The position numbers were made by a program, and so were the translations under genes. Under the pieces are notes generated by a model that saw only the letters and a list, made by a program, of their open reading frames with translations, was not told the DNA's origin and did no database searches. A stretch of DNA of 64,000 nucleotides from Clostridium uliginosum (lineage in GTDB: Bacteria > Bacillota > Clostridia > Clostridiales > Clostridiaceae), in assembly GCF_900112485.1 (NCBI RefSeq), contig NZ_FOMG01000009.1, forward strand, positions 62,001 to 126,000, written 5' to 3'. Each line of letters begins with the position of its first letter. Within the stretch, counting starts at the first letter, position 1. Shown here piece after piece: positions 43,221-51,885 of the stretch.

Positions 43221-44189
43221 TTGAAAATCGAAATAGGTTCGAATGAAGCTGGTCAAAGATTAGATAAATTTTTAAGAAAGTTATTAAAGGATGTACCTTT
43301 AAGTGCAATTTTCAAAGCTTTAAGAAAAAAGGATATAAGAGTTAATGGTAAAAAGGAAAACGAAAAATACTTTTTACAAGAAGGGGATATAGTAGAAATA
43401 AAATATATTAAAAGTAATCCAGAGAAAAAAGAAAAGTTCATTAAAGTAGATGCTACTGGAATGAAGATTACATATGAAGATGAAAATTTGTTGGTTGTTG
43501 AAAAATGGCCAGGTCTTTTAGTTCATGCAGATCAAGATGGAAAGGAAGCAACATTAACAGATTATGTACTTTCTTATTTAAATGAAAAAGGAGCATATAT
43601 ACCAGAAAATGAAATAACATTTACGCCAGCTCCATGTAATAGATTAGATAGAAATACATCAGGAATAGTTATGTTTGGAAAAAACTTTGAAGGCTTGAAG
43701 TTGATTAATGAAACTATTAGAGAAAATAGAGTAAAGAAGTATTATATAGCTTTAGCTAAGGGTAAAATAAGAGATGATTTATATACAGGATACATATTAA
43801 AAAATGAAGATACTAATATATCAAAAGTATATGATAAAGAAGTACCAGATTCTAAAAAAATAGCAATGGAAGTAACTACTATACAAACAAATGGAGCTTA
43901 TTCATTACTTGAAATAAACTTAATTACAGGAAGAAGTCATCAAATAAGAGCACACTTATCACAACTTGGAAATCCAATAATTGGTGATAATAAATATGGA
44001 GATAAGAAGTTAAATTCATTCTTCCAAAATAAATATGGCTTAGATTATCAATTCTTATATGCTTATAAATTAAATTTCAAAGAAATGAATGGAAAATTAG
44101 AGTATTTAAGAAATAAAATTATAGTGGAAGCATTACCTCCAATGTTAAAGAAAATAAAACAGGATGCGTTTAAATTTTCACTTAGATAG
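43221..44189 (+). CDS. RluA-family pseudouridine synthase
   Basis: 322 residues, isomerises specific uridines in rRNA or tRNA. N-terminal S4 RNA-binding domain (GQRLDKFLRKLLKDVPLSAI, about 9-70), catalytic Asp in CNRLDRNTSGIVMFGKN (about 138), and GRSHQIRAHLSQLGNPIIGD with the substrate-orienting residues. TTG start behind AGGAGTGAT. Most like RluC/RluD; which RNA site it modifies is unknown. 9 bp before the flippase gene. Confidence 0.93.
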   Translation: MKIEIGSNEAGQRLDKFLRKLLKDVPLSAIFKALRKKDIRVNGKKENEKYFLQEGDIVEIKYIKSNPEKKEKFIKVDATGMKITYEDENLLVVEKWPGLLVHADQDGKEATLTDYVLSYLNEKGAYIPENEITFTPAPCNRLDRNTSGIVMFGKNFEGLKLINETIRENRVKKYYIALAKGKIRDDLYTGYILKNEDTNISKVYDKEVPDSKKIAMEVTTIQTNGAYSLLEINLITGRSHQIRAHLSQLGNPIIGDNKYGDKKLNSFFQNKYGLDYQFLYAYKLNFKEMNGKLEYLRNKIIVEALPPMLKKIKQDAFKFSLR

Positions 44190-44198
44190 GGGTCAAAA

Positions 44199-45806
44199 AT
44201 GAAAGAACAATCATCTACTAAAGGGTTTGTAATTCTTTCAGCAGCAGGGATATTAGCTAAATTAATGTCAGTATTTTATGTGCCTTTCCTTAGAAGAACA
44301 ATAGGTCTTGAAGGTTTAGGCATATATCAAATGTGTTATGAAGTATTTCTTTTTGTATATGCAGTAACTACTTTAGGAGCACAGCCTGCAGTTGCAAAGG
44401 TTGTCGCTGAACTTTCAGCTTTAGAAAATAAAAAAGATGCTATAAAGGCATTAAGAATATCAAGAGCAATTTATGCTGTCATTGGAGGCGTGCTTAGTAT
44501 TCTTTTAATGATTTTTGCATTCAAAATAGGGGATCTTATAGGAACTCCAGAAGCATCATATGGAATTTTATTTTTATCACCTAGTATATTTGTCACAGCA
44601 ATATTATCTGCTTATAGAGGATACTTTCAAGGCAGAAATAATATGACGGCTATAGCTGTTTCTCAAGTGTTAGAACAAGTTATAAATGTTGCAACAAGTT
44701 TAATATTTGCATATATACTAGTTAAGATAAGTGTTCCTTATGGAAGTGCAGGAGGAACAATAGGTACTACCTTAGGTGCATTTATTGCTTGCCTTTATAT
44801 GATATATATTTATTACAAGAAAAATTATGAAGAAGAAGCATTAAATATAGAAGTTCCTACAAAAAGAATGAGCAACAAAAGGATTGTTAGAAAATTAGTT
44901 AAGTATGGTGTTCCTATTACTTTAAGTGCAGGACTTCAAAATTTAGGTAGCCTTGTTGATATGGTAAATGTAAAGAATAGATTAAGTTTTGCAGGATTTG
45001 CTCAAAGTACAGCAAATGAACTTTATGGAGTTTTAGGTACATATAAAACATTATTATCAGTTCCTTTAGTAATAGTAACAGCTTTAGCAACTACAGTGCT
45101 TCCTGCAATAGTAAGTGCAGTTGCTTTAAAAAATAAAAAAGAAGTTAAGAAAAAAGTTAATTTTGCGTTTAGGATAACTTATGCAGTAACAATACCAGCT
45201 GCAGTAGGTCTTGCAATTTTAAGCAGAGAAATTTATAAGTTACTATATGCTTCAGAGCGAGGATATGAACTCATGATATATGGATCTGTAGTAGTAATCT
45301 TTATGGCAGTAGTTCAAATACAAAATGTTATATTACAAAGTATGAACAAGCTTTATTATGTTTTAGGAACATTTATGATTGGAATAATAACAAAGATAAC
45401 TGCAAATTATATATTAGTTGGAATAAAAGATATAAATGTTTTAGGTGCAGTGTTTGGAAATTTCTTATGGTTTGTAATTCCTTTTATATTAAACCAACGT
45501 AAGATTAGCAAAACATTAAAAATGAAACTTCCAATTTTTAAACATACATTAAAGCCAATCATTTCTTCATTAGGAATGGTTGCAGTGATATATCTAGTTA
45601 AAGAGCCTTTAGAAGTATTACTTATATTATTTGATGTAGGCGGCATAATAACAGGCATTACAACTATTATTATGATTGGAATAGCGGGATTTGTTTATTT
45701 ATATTTAATGATAGTACTTGGCGGTATTAGAAAAAATGATGTTAATTCATTTTCTCCTAGACTGTATAATATGTTACCAAGATTTTTAAGAAAAAGATTA
45801 AGATAA
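44199..45806 (+). CDS. MATE/Wzx-type polysaccharide or lipid II flippase (YtgP/MurJ-like)
   Basis: 535 residues, 13-14 hydrophobic segments. N-terminus STKGFVILSAAGILAKLMSV and RRTIGLEGLGIYQMCYEVF match the SpoVB/YtgP branch; AYRGYFQGRNNMTAIAVSQV is a characteristic loop. It would move lipid-linked cell-wall or polysaccharide precursors across the membrane. SD AGGGGT. Co-directional with the pseudouridine synthase and convergent with a second flippase. Confidence 0.85.
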   Translation: MKEQSSTKGFVILSAAGILAKLMSVFYVPFLRRTIGLEGLGIYQMCYEVFLFVYAVTTLGAQPAVAKVVAELSALENKKDAIKALRISRAIYAVIGGVLSILLMIFAFKIGDLIGTPEASYGILFLSPSIFVTAILSAYRGYFQGRNNMTAIAVSQVLEQVINVATSLIFAYILVKISVPYGSAGGTIGTTLGAFIACLYMIYIYYKKNYEEEALNIEVPTKRMSNKRIVRKLVKYGVPITLSAGLQNLGSLVDMVNVKNRLSFAGFAQSTANELYGVLGTYKTLLSVPLVIVTALATTVLPAIVSAVALKNKKEVKKKVNFAFRITYAVTIPAAVGLAILSREIYKLLYASERGYELMIYGSVVVIFMAVVQIQNVILQSMNKLYYVLGTFMIGIITKITANYILVGIKDINVLGAVFGNFLWFVIPFILNQRKISKTLKMKLPIFKHTLKPIISSLGMVAVIYLVKEPLEVLLILFDVGGIITGITTIIMIGIAGFVYLYLMIVLGGIRKNDVNSFSPRLYNMLPRFLRKRLR

Positions 45807-45816
45807 AAAATAATAA

Positions 45817-45927
45817 GGAATATAAAAAAATAACAAGTCAAAGATGCTATGTCTATTTTATGTAATGGCAATGAAATATTACACAAAATAGATTAGCATA
45901 CTGATTTGTTATTTTTTTGAATGTGCT
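45817..45927 (-). repeat. Family-1 palindromic element, TAA/TAA flanks
   Basis: 111 bp, GGAATATAAAAAAATAACAA to TTATTTTTTTGAATGTGCT, direct TAA at 45814-45816 and 45928-45930. It lies between the two convergent flippase genes, where no other terminator is visible. Confidence 0.7.
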
Positions 45928-45959
45928 TAATTCTTAAATTTGTATTTTAAAACAGTAAA

Positions 45960-47459
45960 TTAATTTTCACTTTCTCCAAAAGTTCCTAAGTATATAAATA
46001 TTAAAAATGTTAGTACCATAACTGAAATATTTTTTAAAACTGGAAAGTTATTAAAAATGTTATGTGCAAATATATTTATAATTAAAAAGCTTAAAATTCC
46101 AAGCAGTGAATAAATTATTACATTAGATTTATTTATATTAAGATTAACATGCTTATTAACTTCATGGAGATTAAGAATTAATCCAATTCCTGAGGACATA
46201 AACATTGTAAGGCTATGTCCAAGTATATTGATAGAAGGAATAGATGTAAAAATATATAAGCATATCAATTCAATTACAGCCTCTATTAATGAATTTCTAA
46301 GAATTATCCCTTGTCTATTAAGTCCATTTAGTATGCCAAACATAGTAAATGCAGTAAAAAATATTGGAGAAGAGAGAGAAGCAAATCTAATATAAACACC
46401 TAAATCATTTCTTCCATAAAACATTTCACCTAAAGAATCTGGAATTACATTACAAATTATTGTAGTTGCAATACCAAGCAAAAAGGCGACTTTCATAACT
46501 TTCCTAATTCTTAACGAAGCTTTATATTGATTTCCTTGACTTAAGCTTTGAGATAAATCAGGAATTAATAGTGTATTAATTGTAGAAACTACGATTAAAG
46601 GAATTCCTATTAAAGTCAGCGCCATTCCGTTATATTTACCTATCATGCTTAAAGCTTCTGTGTAATTAAAGCCAGCGGTAACAAGACGTCTAGGAACAAT
46701 TAATGTACAAAGTGTTGATAATATATTAGTTAAAAAACCATTTAAACATAAAGGTATTGACATAATAACCACATCAAATAAAAGCTGCGCTCTATTTTCA
46801 GGTCTTTCATAAGATATAGGCATTTTATTTATAGAATATTTGTAATAGATGTAAAGAAAAAATAAACTCTGGAACTCACCGATACATAAAGCCACTGTTG
46901 CTAATGTAACCATGTTTTGAAGTGTTTTAGCTTTTAAAAAGAAAATAAGAATAGTTACAGTAAGTATTCTCATAGCCTTTTCCGAAATATCTATTATAGC
47001 AGGGACTGTTATTTTAGAAGTACCTAAAAAATATCCCTTAAAAATGTTAGATATAGCAATACACACCATAGCAGGACATATTACTCTAAGTGCATCTATT
47101 GTTCTTAGATCATTAACTCCATATTTACCTATAAAGGGAGCTGAAAAAAATACCATAATTCCTATTAGTATGGCCCAAGTTATGTTAAAAATTGCAACAA
47201 CTCGGATTGTTCTAACTATGTTATTATGCTGACCTTTTTGACTATAGATAGCGGCCATTTTAGAAATTGAAGCAACTACACCAGCTGTCATAAGACATAT
47301 AAATAAATTGTAAATAGGCATTACTAAATTATAAAGCCCCATGCCCTCAGGACCTAGAATTTTGGAAAGATATATTGTAAATATAAATCCAAGTATGCCA
47401 GTTGTTATATTAGATGCTGTTAGCAAAAAAGAATTCTTAACAAAATTGTCCTTATTCAA
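45960..47459 (-). CDS. Stage V sporulation protein B-like flippase
   Basis: 499 residues, about 14 membrane helices. N-terminus VKNSFLLTASNITTGILGFI and SKILGPEGMGLYNLVMPIYN are typical of SpoVB, needed for spore cortex synthesis in Bacillus. TTG start at 47459 with AAAGGAGTG upstream; the nearby ATG is out of frame. It is a distant paralogue of the gene at 44199. SpoVB role is inferred from family, since clostridia have several such proteins. Confidence 0.82.
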   Translation of the reverse strand: MNKDNFVKNSFLLTASNITTGILGFIFTIYLSKILGPEGMGLYNLVMPIYNLFICLMTAGVVASISKMAAIYSQKGQHNNIVRTIRVVAIFNITWAILIGIMVFFSAPFIGKYGVNDLRTIDALRVICPAMVCIAISNIFKGYFLGTSKITVPAIIDISEKAMRILTVTILIFFLKAKTLQNMVTLATVALCIGEFQSLFFLYIYYKYSINKMPISYERPENRAQLLFDVVIMSIPLCLNGFLTNILSTLCTLIVPRRLVTAGFNYTEALSMIGKYNGMALTLIGIPLIVVSTINTLLIPDLSQSLSQGNQYKASLRIRKVMKVAFLLGIATTIICNVIPDSLGEMFYGRNDLGVYIRFASLSSPIFFTAFTMFGILNGLNRQGIILRNSLIEAVIELICLYIFTSIPSINILGHSLTMFMSSGIGLILNLHEVNKHVNLNINKSNVIIYSLLGILSFLIINIFAHNIFNNFPVLKNISVMVLTFLIFIYLGTFGESEN

Positions 47460-47538
47460 AGCTCATTCACTCCTTTAAGTTACTATAAATCATATTCGAA
47501 TTGAGAGTTAAATATGAACTTTCCAGATTAAAAGTTAA

Positions 47539-47578
47539 GGTATACTTAAAAAAATAACAATAAAAATAGATATATGCC
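47539..47578. repeat. Miniature family-1 palindrome, TAA/TAA flanks
   Basis: 40 bp, GGTATACTTAAAAAAATAAC to TATATGCC; direct TAA at 47536-47538 and 47579-47581. Confidence 0.6.
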
Positions 47579-47592
47579 TAAACTCTAACTTA

Positions 47593-47658
47593 GGCACATG
47601 AAAGAAAATAACAAGTCAAATATACTAGTGTACTGACTTGTTATTTTTTGAATGTGCC
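47593..47658 (-). repeat. Family-1 palindrome, short form, TTA/TTA flanks
   Basis: 66 bp, GGCACATGAAAGAAAATAAC to TTATTTTTTGAATGTGCC; direct TTA at 47590-47592 and 47659-47661. Almost perfect hairpin. Confidence 0.85.
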
Positions 47659-47714
47659 TTAGTATGTGGAGTAAATCATACCTCTATTTTTTTATACAAA
47701 TTTATTTTTTTGCT

Positions 47715-47754
47715 ATGTTTTAAGTGAATGTTGATATTTTAAAACATAGTCTAA
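47715..47754. repeat. Family-2 palindrome, short form
   Basis: CTATGTTTTAAGTGAATGTTG ... TTTTAAAACATAG; no clear duplication. With two family-1 copies it accounts for gap 47460-47881, except about 110 bp of AT-rich leader. Confidence 0.5.
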
Positions 47755-47881
47755 AATAAAAGGTTATGTTAAATGGAATATTTTGCATTATTAGAAATAT
47801 AAATTTAACAAGGGATTATATAAAATTACAGGTAGCAATTGGATAAACTAATCATTAGGGCATATAGAGGGGGATATAAAG

Positions 47882-49180
47882 TTGAAAAGATTTTGTCAGT
47901 TTTTAATTATTTCAGTAGTTATAGTAAGTGCAGCTTTTTTAGTGTTTAAATTTTCAGGAATATATAGAGTAAGTCTTTTAAAAGATAATATAGATTGGAG
48001 CATTGTAGCTAAAAATTGTAATGATGCATTAACATTTGACAAAGACAAAGATGACAATACATATGTAGCTTATGAGAATTCTATAAAAGTATTAAAAAAA
48101 GATGGAAGAGAAGAGATATTAGTTCAAGATAAATCATTATCTATAGAAAGTTTGGTTTGCAATGATGAAAATTTATATTTTATATCAAAGGGAGAAATTT
48201 ATCATTATAATACACAAAATAAATTTTTAGAAGTAATTTTAAAAGATATACCAACTCAAGGAAAGTACTTAGATAGACATTTAATACTTAAAGATTCAAA
48301 ATTGCTTTTATCTATTGGAGCAGCTACAAATTCAGGAGTAGCAGAAAAAGATGATAATTCTACTTTAAGGAATATTCCTTATGATAAGACGCCAATTAAT
48401 ATTACATTAAGCGGAGAGAACTACGGAAAGGAGAAAACAGGTGCATTTATGTCATATAAAGAATCTAGTACAAAGGGACAAAAAATAAGTGCAAAAGAGT
48501 TAGGTAATGCTTCAATAATTGAAATTGATTTAAATACTAATAAAAATTCACTATATGCTTGTGGTATAAGAAATATAAAGGGGTGGGATATAGATAGTAA
48601 AAATAATTTAATTGCGATAACTGGAGGAATTGAAAATACTGGAGTAAGACCAGTAGCAAGAGATTTTGATTATATTTATAAACTTGAAAAAGGCAACTGG
48701 TATGGATGGCCAGATTTTAGTGGCGGAGATCCTATAACTTCGCCAAGATTTAAAGGAGAAAATATATTATCACCAATTATTTTAAATCCCCCAAACAAAG
48801 TAGTTTCAGCACCATTATATCAATTTTCTAAAATAGGAGGTTTAGAAAATTTAGCTATAGATAAAGAGGGTACAATATTAGATAAAGATTCGAAAGTATT
48901 TTATGATAAAGAAGATAATATGATCTGTTCTATAGATGAAAGAGGAGTATTATATAGATTATTAAAGCTTAGAGATGAAAGCGAAATTAAAGGAATAAAA
49001 TATTCAAATGGAGCAATTTATATTTTAGATGGAGGAATAGGATGTATATATAAACTGAAATTAGGGGGAGCATCACTAAAATTTAATCTTCCAAAATCAA
49101 TTTGGATATTCATAATTTCTCTTTTGTTTATTTTACTTTTACTAAATATAAGAAGAATTAATAATAAAATAAAAAGATGA
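47882..49180 (+). CDS. Membrane-bound PQQ-dehydrogenase/sorbosone-dehydrogenase-like beta-propeller
   Basis: 432 residues with a membrane helix at each end (about 5-24 and 405-424) and a propeller between. The stretch GIRNIKGWDIDSKNNLIAIT and GNWYGWPDFSGGDPITSPRF is characteristic of soluble glucose/sorbosone dehydrogenases. I cannot confirm PQQ-binding residues, and clostridia rarely make PQQ, so it may be a non-enzymatic binding protein. TTG start behind GGGGGAT. Single gene, 156 bp before the two-component system. Confidence 0.65.
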   Translation: MKRFCQFLIISVVIVSAAFLVFKFSGIYRVSLLKDNIDWSIVAKNCNDALTFDKDKDDNTYVAYENSIKVLKKDGREEILVQDKSLSIESLVCNDENLYFISKGEIYHYNTQNKFLEVILKDIPTQGKYLDRHLILKDSKLLLSIGAATNSGVAEKDDNSTLRNIPYDKTPINITLSGENYGKEKTGAFMSYKESSTKGQKISAKELGNASIIEIDLNTNKNSLYACGIRNIKGWDIDSKNNLIAITGGIENTGVRPVARDFDYIYKLEKGNWYGWPDFSGGDPITSPRFKGENILSPIILNPPNKVVSAPLYQFSKIGGLENLAIDKEGTILDKDSKVFYDKEDNMICSIDERGVLYRLLKLRDESEIKGIKYSNGAIYILDGGIGCIYKLKLGGASLKFNLPKSIWIFIISLLFILLLLNIRRINNKIKR

Positions 49181-49215
49181 GTTAGTGAACGAATTATCTT
49201 AAAGAAAATAGACAA

Positions 49216-49244
49216 TTGACAAGTATCAGCAGATGAAATAAAAT
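49216..49244 (+). promoter_or_regulatory. Promoter of the response regulator/kinase operon
   Basis: TTGACA, 17-nt spacer, TAAAAT; leaves a leader of about 85 nt. Confidence 0.6.
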
Positions 49245-49336
49245 ATCCTATCATATGATACAATATTGCTATAAAGTAATCACACTTTATACGATAAATA
49301 TAGTATGCAATTAGATTTTTAAGAGGTGGAGACTAT

Positions 49337-50011
49337 ATGTTTAAAATTATGATAGTAGAAGATGATGTAAAGATAAGAGAAATAGTTAGTGAGAATATTA
49401 TTAAGTGGGGTTTTGAAGTATTTTGTGTAGAATGTTTTTCAGATGTATTTAATAATTATGTAAAGGAGAAGCCTCACTTAGTACTAATGGATATAAACAC
49501 TCCTTCTTTTGACGGGTTTTATTGGTGTAATAAAATAAGAGAAGTATCAAAGGTCCCAATAGTATTTGTTTCATCAAGAAATACTAATATGGATATTATT
49601 ATGGCCATGAATGTGGGTGGGGATGACTTTATTCAAAAACCTTTTTCTATAGAGGTTTTAATGGCTAAAATTAATGCTACATTAAGAAGAACTTATTCAT
49701 ATACTAGTATAGAATCTGATGTTATAGAATATAAAGGTGTAATTTTAAATTTAAAAGAATACACGGTACTTCATAAGGATGAAAAAATAGAATTAACTAA
49801 AAATGAATTTAAAATTTTACATATGCTTATGAAGAATGGCAGAAACGTAGTAAGTAGAGAAAAAATAATGAGAAGTTTGTGGGATGATGAAAGCTTTGTG
49901 GACGATAATACCTTAACTGTTAACATCAATAGATTAAGAAAAAAATTAGAAGGAATAGGTATATATAACTTTATAGAAACTAAAAAGGGGTATGGGTACA
50001 CAACAATATGA
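49337..50011 (+). CDS. OmpR-family response regulator, BceR-like
   Basis: 224 residues. Receiver domain with acidic pocket EDD (about 8-10), phospho-acceptor Asp in LVLMDINTPSFDGF (about 53) and Lys in FIQKPFS (about 102); C-terminal winged helix (KNEFKILHMLMKNGRNVVSR, DDNTLTVNINRLRKKL). It would activate an ABC transporter operon when phosphorylated by the overlapping kinase gene. SD AGAGGTGGAG. Confidence 0.92.
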   Translation: MFKIMIVEDDVKIREIVSENIIKWGFEVFCVECFSDVFNNYVKEKPHLVLMDINTPSFDGFYWCNKIREVSKVPIVFVSSRNTNMDIIMAMNVGGDDFIQKPFSIEVLMAKINATLRRTYSYTSIESDVIEYKGVILNLKEYTVLHKDEKIELTKNEFKILHMLMKNGRNVVSREKIMRSLWDDESFVDDNTLTVNINRLRKKLEGIGIYNFIETKKGYGYTTI

Positions 50012-51036
50012 GCATAAAGCAATATTTTAAGGATAAGACATCATTAATTATATTTTATTTAATCCTTATGGGGTTCATATCTTTTAGCGTGAAGTTATAT
50101 GAAACTAACAATGTCAATTTGTATAACTTAATATATATGAATTTCTTTACATTAGTTTTATTTATAATATATTTATTGATGAATTATGTAGAGAATCAAA
50201 GATATTATAAAGAACTTAAAAAGTTATTAGAAGATGAAGATGAAGATATGGTATTTAGTTTACCAACCCCCAATAACTATGAGCAAAAGTTATATATAGA
50301 GTTAATTAAAAATTTATACGAAATGCAGAGATTAAAGCTTAATGCGTTATATGATGATAAAAAGGAAAATGAAGAGTTTATTACATCATGGGTACATGAA
50401 ATAAAAAATCCTATAGCAGTTAGTAGATTAATAATGCAAAATAGTGAAGGCAAATACATAACAGATATTTTAGATAGCTTAGAAGATGAATTAGATAAGA
50501 TAGATGGATATGTGGAGCAATCTCTATATTATTCAAGAAGTGATTCATTTTCTAGTGATTATTTAATAAATGATTTAGAAATTAATAAATTAGTAAGAGT
50601 AGCAGTAAAAAAACAAGCTAAAACTTTTATTAATAAACAGATAAGGGTAGAAATAACAGGTGAGAGGTCAACTGTAAGTAGTGACGGGAAATGGTTAAGT
50701 TTTATTATAGATCAAATTTTAACTAATTCTTTAAAGTATACAGGTAATGGTGGGATTATAAAAATAAACATGGTTAATGATGATGGTCAAAAGAAATTAA
50801 GCATAGAGGATAATGGTACAGGTATAAAAGAAGAGGATATTAGTAGAGTATTTAATAAAGGTTTTACAGGAATAAATGGTAGGGACAGATATAAATCTAC
50901 TGGCATGGGACTTTATTTAGCTAAAACCTTGGCTAAAAAGCTTGGACATGATATATCTATAGAATCAATTTATGGCAAATATACAAAGGTAATTATAAGC
51001 TTCCCTAAGCTTAATGCTTATTATAGATTTAATTAA
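50008..51036 (+). CDS. Intramembrane-sensing histidine kinase, BceS-like
   Basis: 342 residues. Two N-terminal helices (about 13-30 and 37-58) with almost no extracellular loop, so the signal must come from a partner such as the BceAB transporter. His in SWVHEIKNPIAVSRL (about 128), N-box DQILTNSLKYT, G1 EDNGTGI, G2 STGMGLYLAKTLA. Overlaps the regulator by 4 bp (ATGA). Followed by a terminator. Confidence 0.92.
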   Translation: MSIKQYFKDKTSLIIFYLILMGFISFSVKLYETNNVNLYNLIYMNFFTLVLFIIYLLMNYVENQRYYKELKKLLEDEDEDMVFSLPTPNNYEQKLYIELIKNLYEMQRLKLNALYDDKKENEEFITSWVHEIKNPIAVSRLIMQNSEGKYITDILDSLEDELDKIDGYVEQSLYYSRSDSFSSDYLINDLEINKLVRVAVKKQAKTFINKQIRVEITGERSTVSSDGKWLSFIIDQILTNSLKYTGNGGIIKINMVNDDGQKKLSIEDNGTGIKEEDISRVFNKGFTGINGRDRYKSTGMGLYLAKTLAKKLGHDISIESIYGKYTKVIISFPKLNAYYRFN

Positions 51037-51046
51037 TAAATATAGA

Positions 51047-51107
51047 TAATAAAGATCAGACTATGATAATGGAATAAAATCATAGTTTGATCTTTATTAT
51101 TTTTATG
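51047..51107 (+). terminator. Terminator of the two-component operon
   Basis: AATAAAGATCAGACTATGAT pairs with ATCATAGTTTGATCTTTATT, then ATTTTT. Confidence 0.85.
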
Positions 51108-51110
51108 AAA

Positions 51111-51168
51111 GGCTATGTTTTAAAATAGTGTTTATATTACAATATCAACATTTACTTAAAACATAGCC
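51111..51168. repeat. Family-2 palindrome, short form, with exact 8-bp target duplication
   Basis: 58 bp, GGCTATGTTTTAAAATAGTG to TTACTTAAAACATAGCC. Flanked by TTATGAAA at 51103-51110 and 51169-51176, identical in all eight bases. Best evidence that family 2 transposes. Confidence 0.85.
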
Positions 51169-51198
51169 TTATGAAAAATAGAATCATAAACTTTAAGG

Positions 51199-51212
51199 TG
51201 ACAACAATGTAA
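51199..51212 (+). promoter_or_regulatory. BceR-type operator upstream of the SLT/ABC operon
   Basis: TGACA-ACAA-TGTAA fits the BceR-family motif TNACA-N4-TGTAA exactly. It lies about 120 bp before the SLT-domain gene and is consistent with control by the regulator at 49337. Confidence 0.6.
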
Positions 51213-51256
51213 GGTTAAGGGTTTAATATGTAAGTTAAATAGATGGTTAAAGAGTC

Positions 51257-51287
51257 AAATAGATTTTATAATAGTATTGTACTTAAG
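51257..51287 (+). promoter_or_regulatory. Promoter-like segment, copy 1
   Basis: 31 bp with TATAAT at 51267-51272 and a weak -35 (TGGTTA, 51244-51249, 17-nt spacer). A second copy, 29 of 31 bases identical, is at 51824-51854. Confidence 0.5.
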
Positions 51288-51322
51288 AAGAAAATTAATA
51301 TGAATTTTAGGAGGATAAGATT

Positions 51323-51829
51323 ATGAATAAGAAATTAAAAGTAGTTATTACTAGTTTAATAATAATATTAGCAGGCGGATTTATTGTTGGGAACAAGGTT
51401 ATATATTCATTAAAAAATGAAGATACTATAAAAAAATATGCAGAGGAATACAAGGTAGATCCAAAGTTAATGGCGGCTATAATAAACAATGAAAGTGGTT
51501 TTAGGGAGTTTACGGATTATACTAAAGATGGGAAAAATGGACTAATACAAGTTAGAGATTATACTGCTGCTGATTGGGCTAAAAAAATGAATTTAAGTGA
51601 TTTTCAAGATAAGGACATTCTAAAAACTGATTTAAGTATTAAAATGGAGGCTTGGTATTTATCTAATTCTTATAATAAACAAAATTCAGAAGATGCAATT
51701 AAGTCTTGGGTGGTTAGAAATGTTAAAGAGGGTAATGAGTTAGATAATCAAGAGATTGAAGGCAGAGTAAATCAAATAACTAAAGAATTTAAAGGATATA
51801 AGTTATTTCATCCATTCTTAGGAAAATAG
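51323..51829 (+). CDS. Membrane-anchored SLT-domain (lytic transglycosylase-like) protein
   Basis: 168 residues. N-terminal signal anchor (about 7-28) and an extracellular SLT-like domain: catalytic-type Glu57 in INNESGFREF and the GLIQV motif near residue 74. The third family motif (AYN) is not clear (SNSYN). It would cleave peptidoglycan glycan strands or bind them. SD AGGAGG. It sits between BceRS-like and BceAB-like genes behind a BceR-type box, an unusual partner for such a module. Confidence 0.75.
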   Translation: MNKKLKVVITSLIIILAGGFIVGNKVIYSLKNEDTIKKYAEEYKVDPKLMAAIINNESGFREFTDYTKDGKNGLIQVRDYTAADWAKKMNLSDFQDKDILKTDLSIKMEAWYLSNSYNKQNSEDAIKSWVVRNVKEGNELDNQEIEGRVNQITKEFKGYKLFHPFLGK

Positions 51830-51854
51830 ATTTTATAATAGTATTATACTTAGG
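51824..51854 (+). promoter_or_regulatory. Promoter-like segment, copy 2, before the ABC genes
   Basis: Near-identical to 51257-51287 (two differences), TATAAT at 51834-51839. It overlaps the stop codon of the SLT gene, so it may give the transporter its own start site. Confidence 0.45.
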
Positions 51855-51885
51855 AAAAAAAGTTGATTGTTAGGAGGAGAAAATT

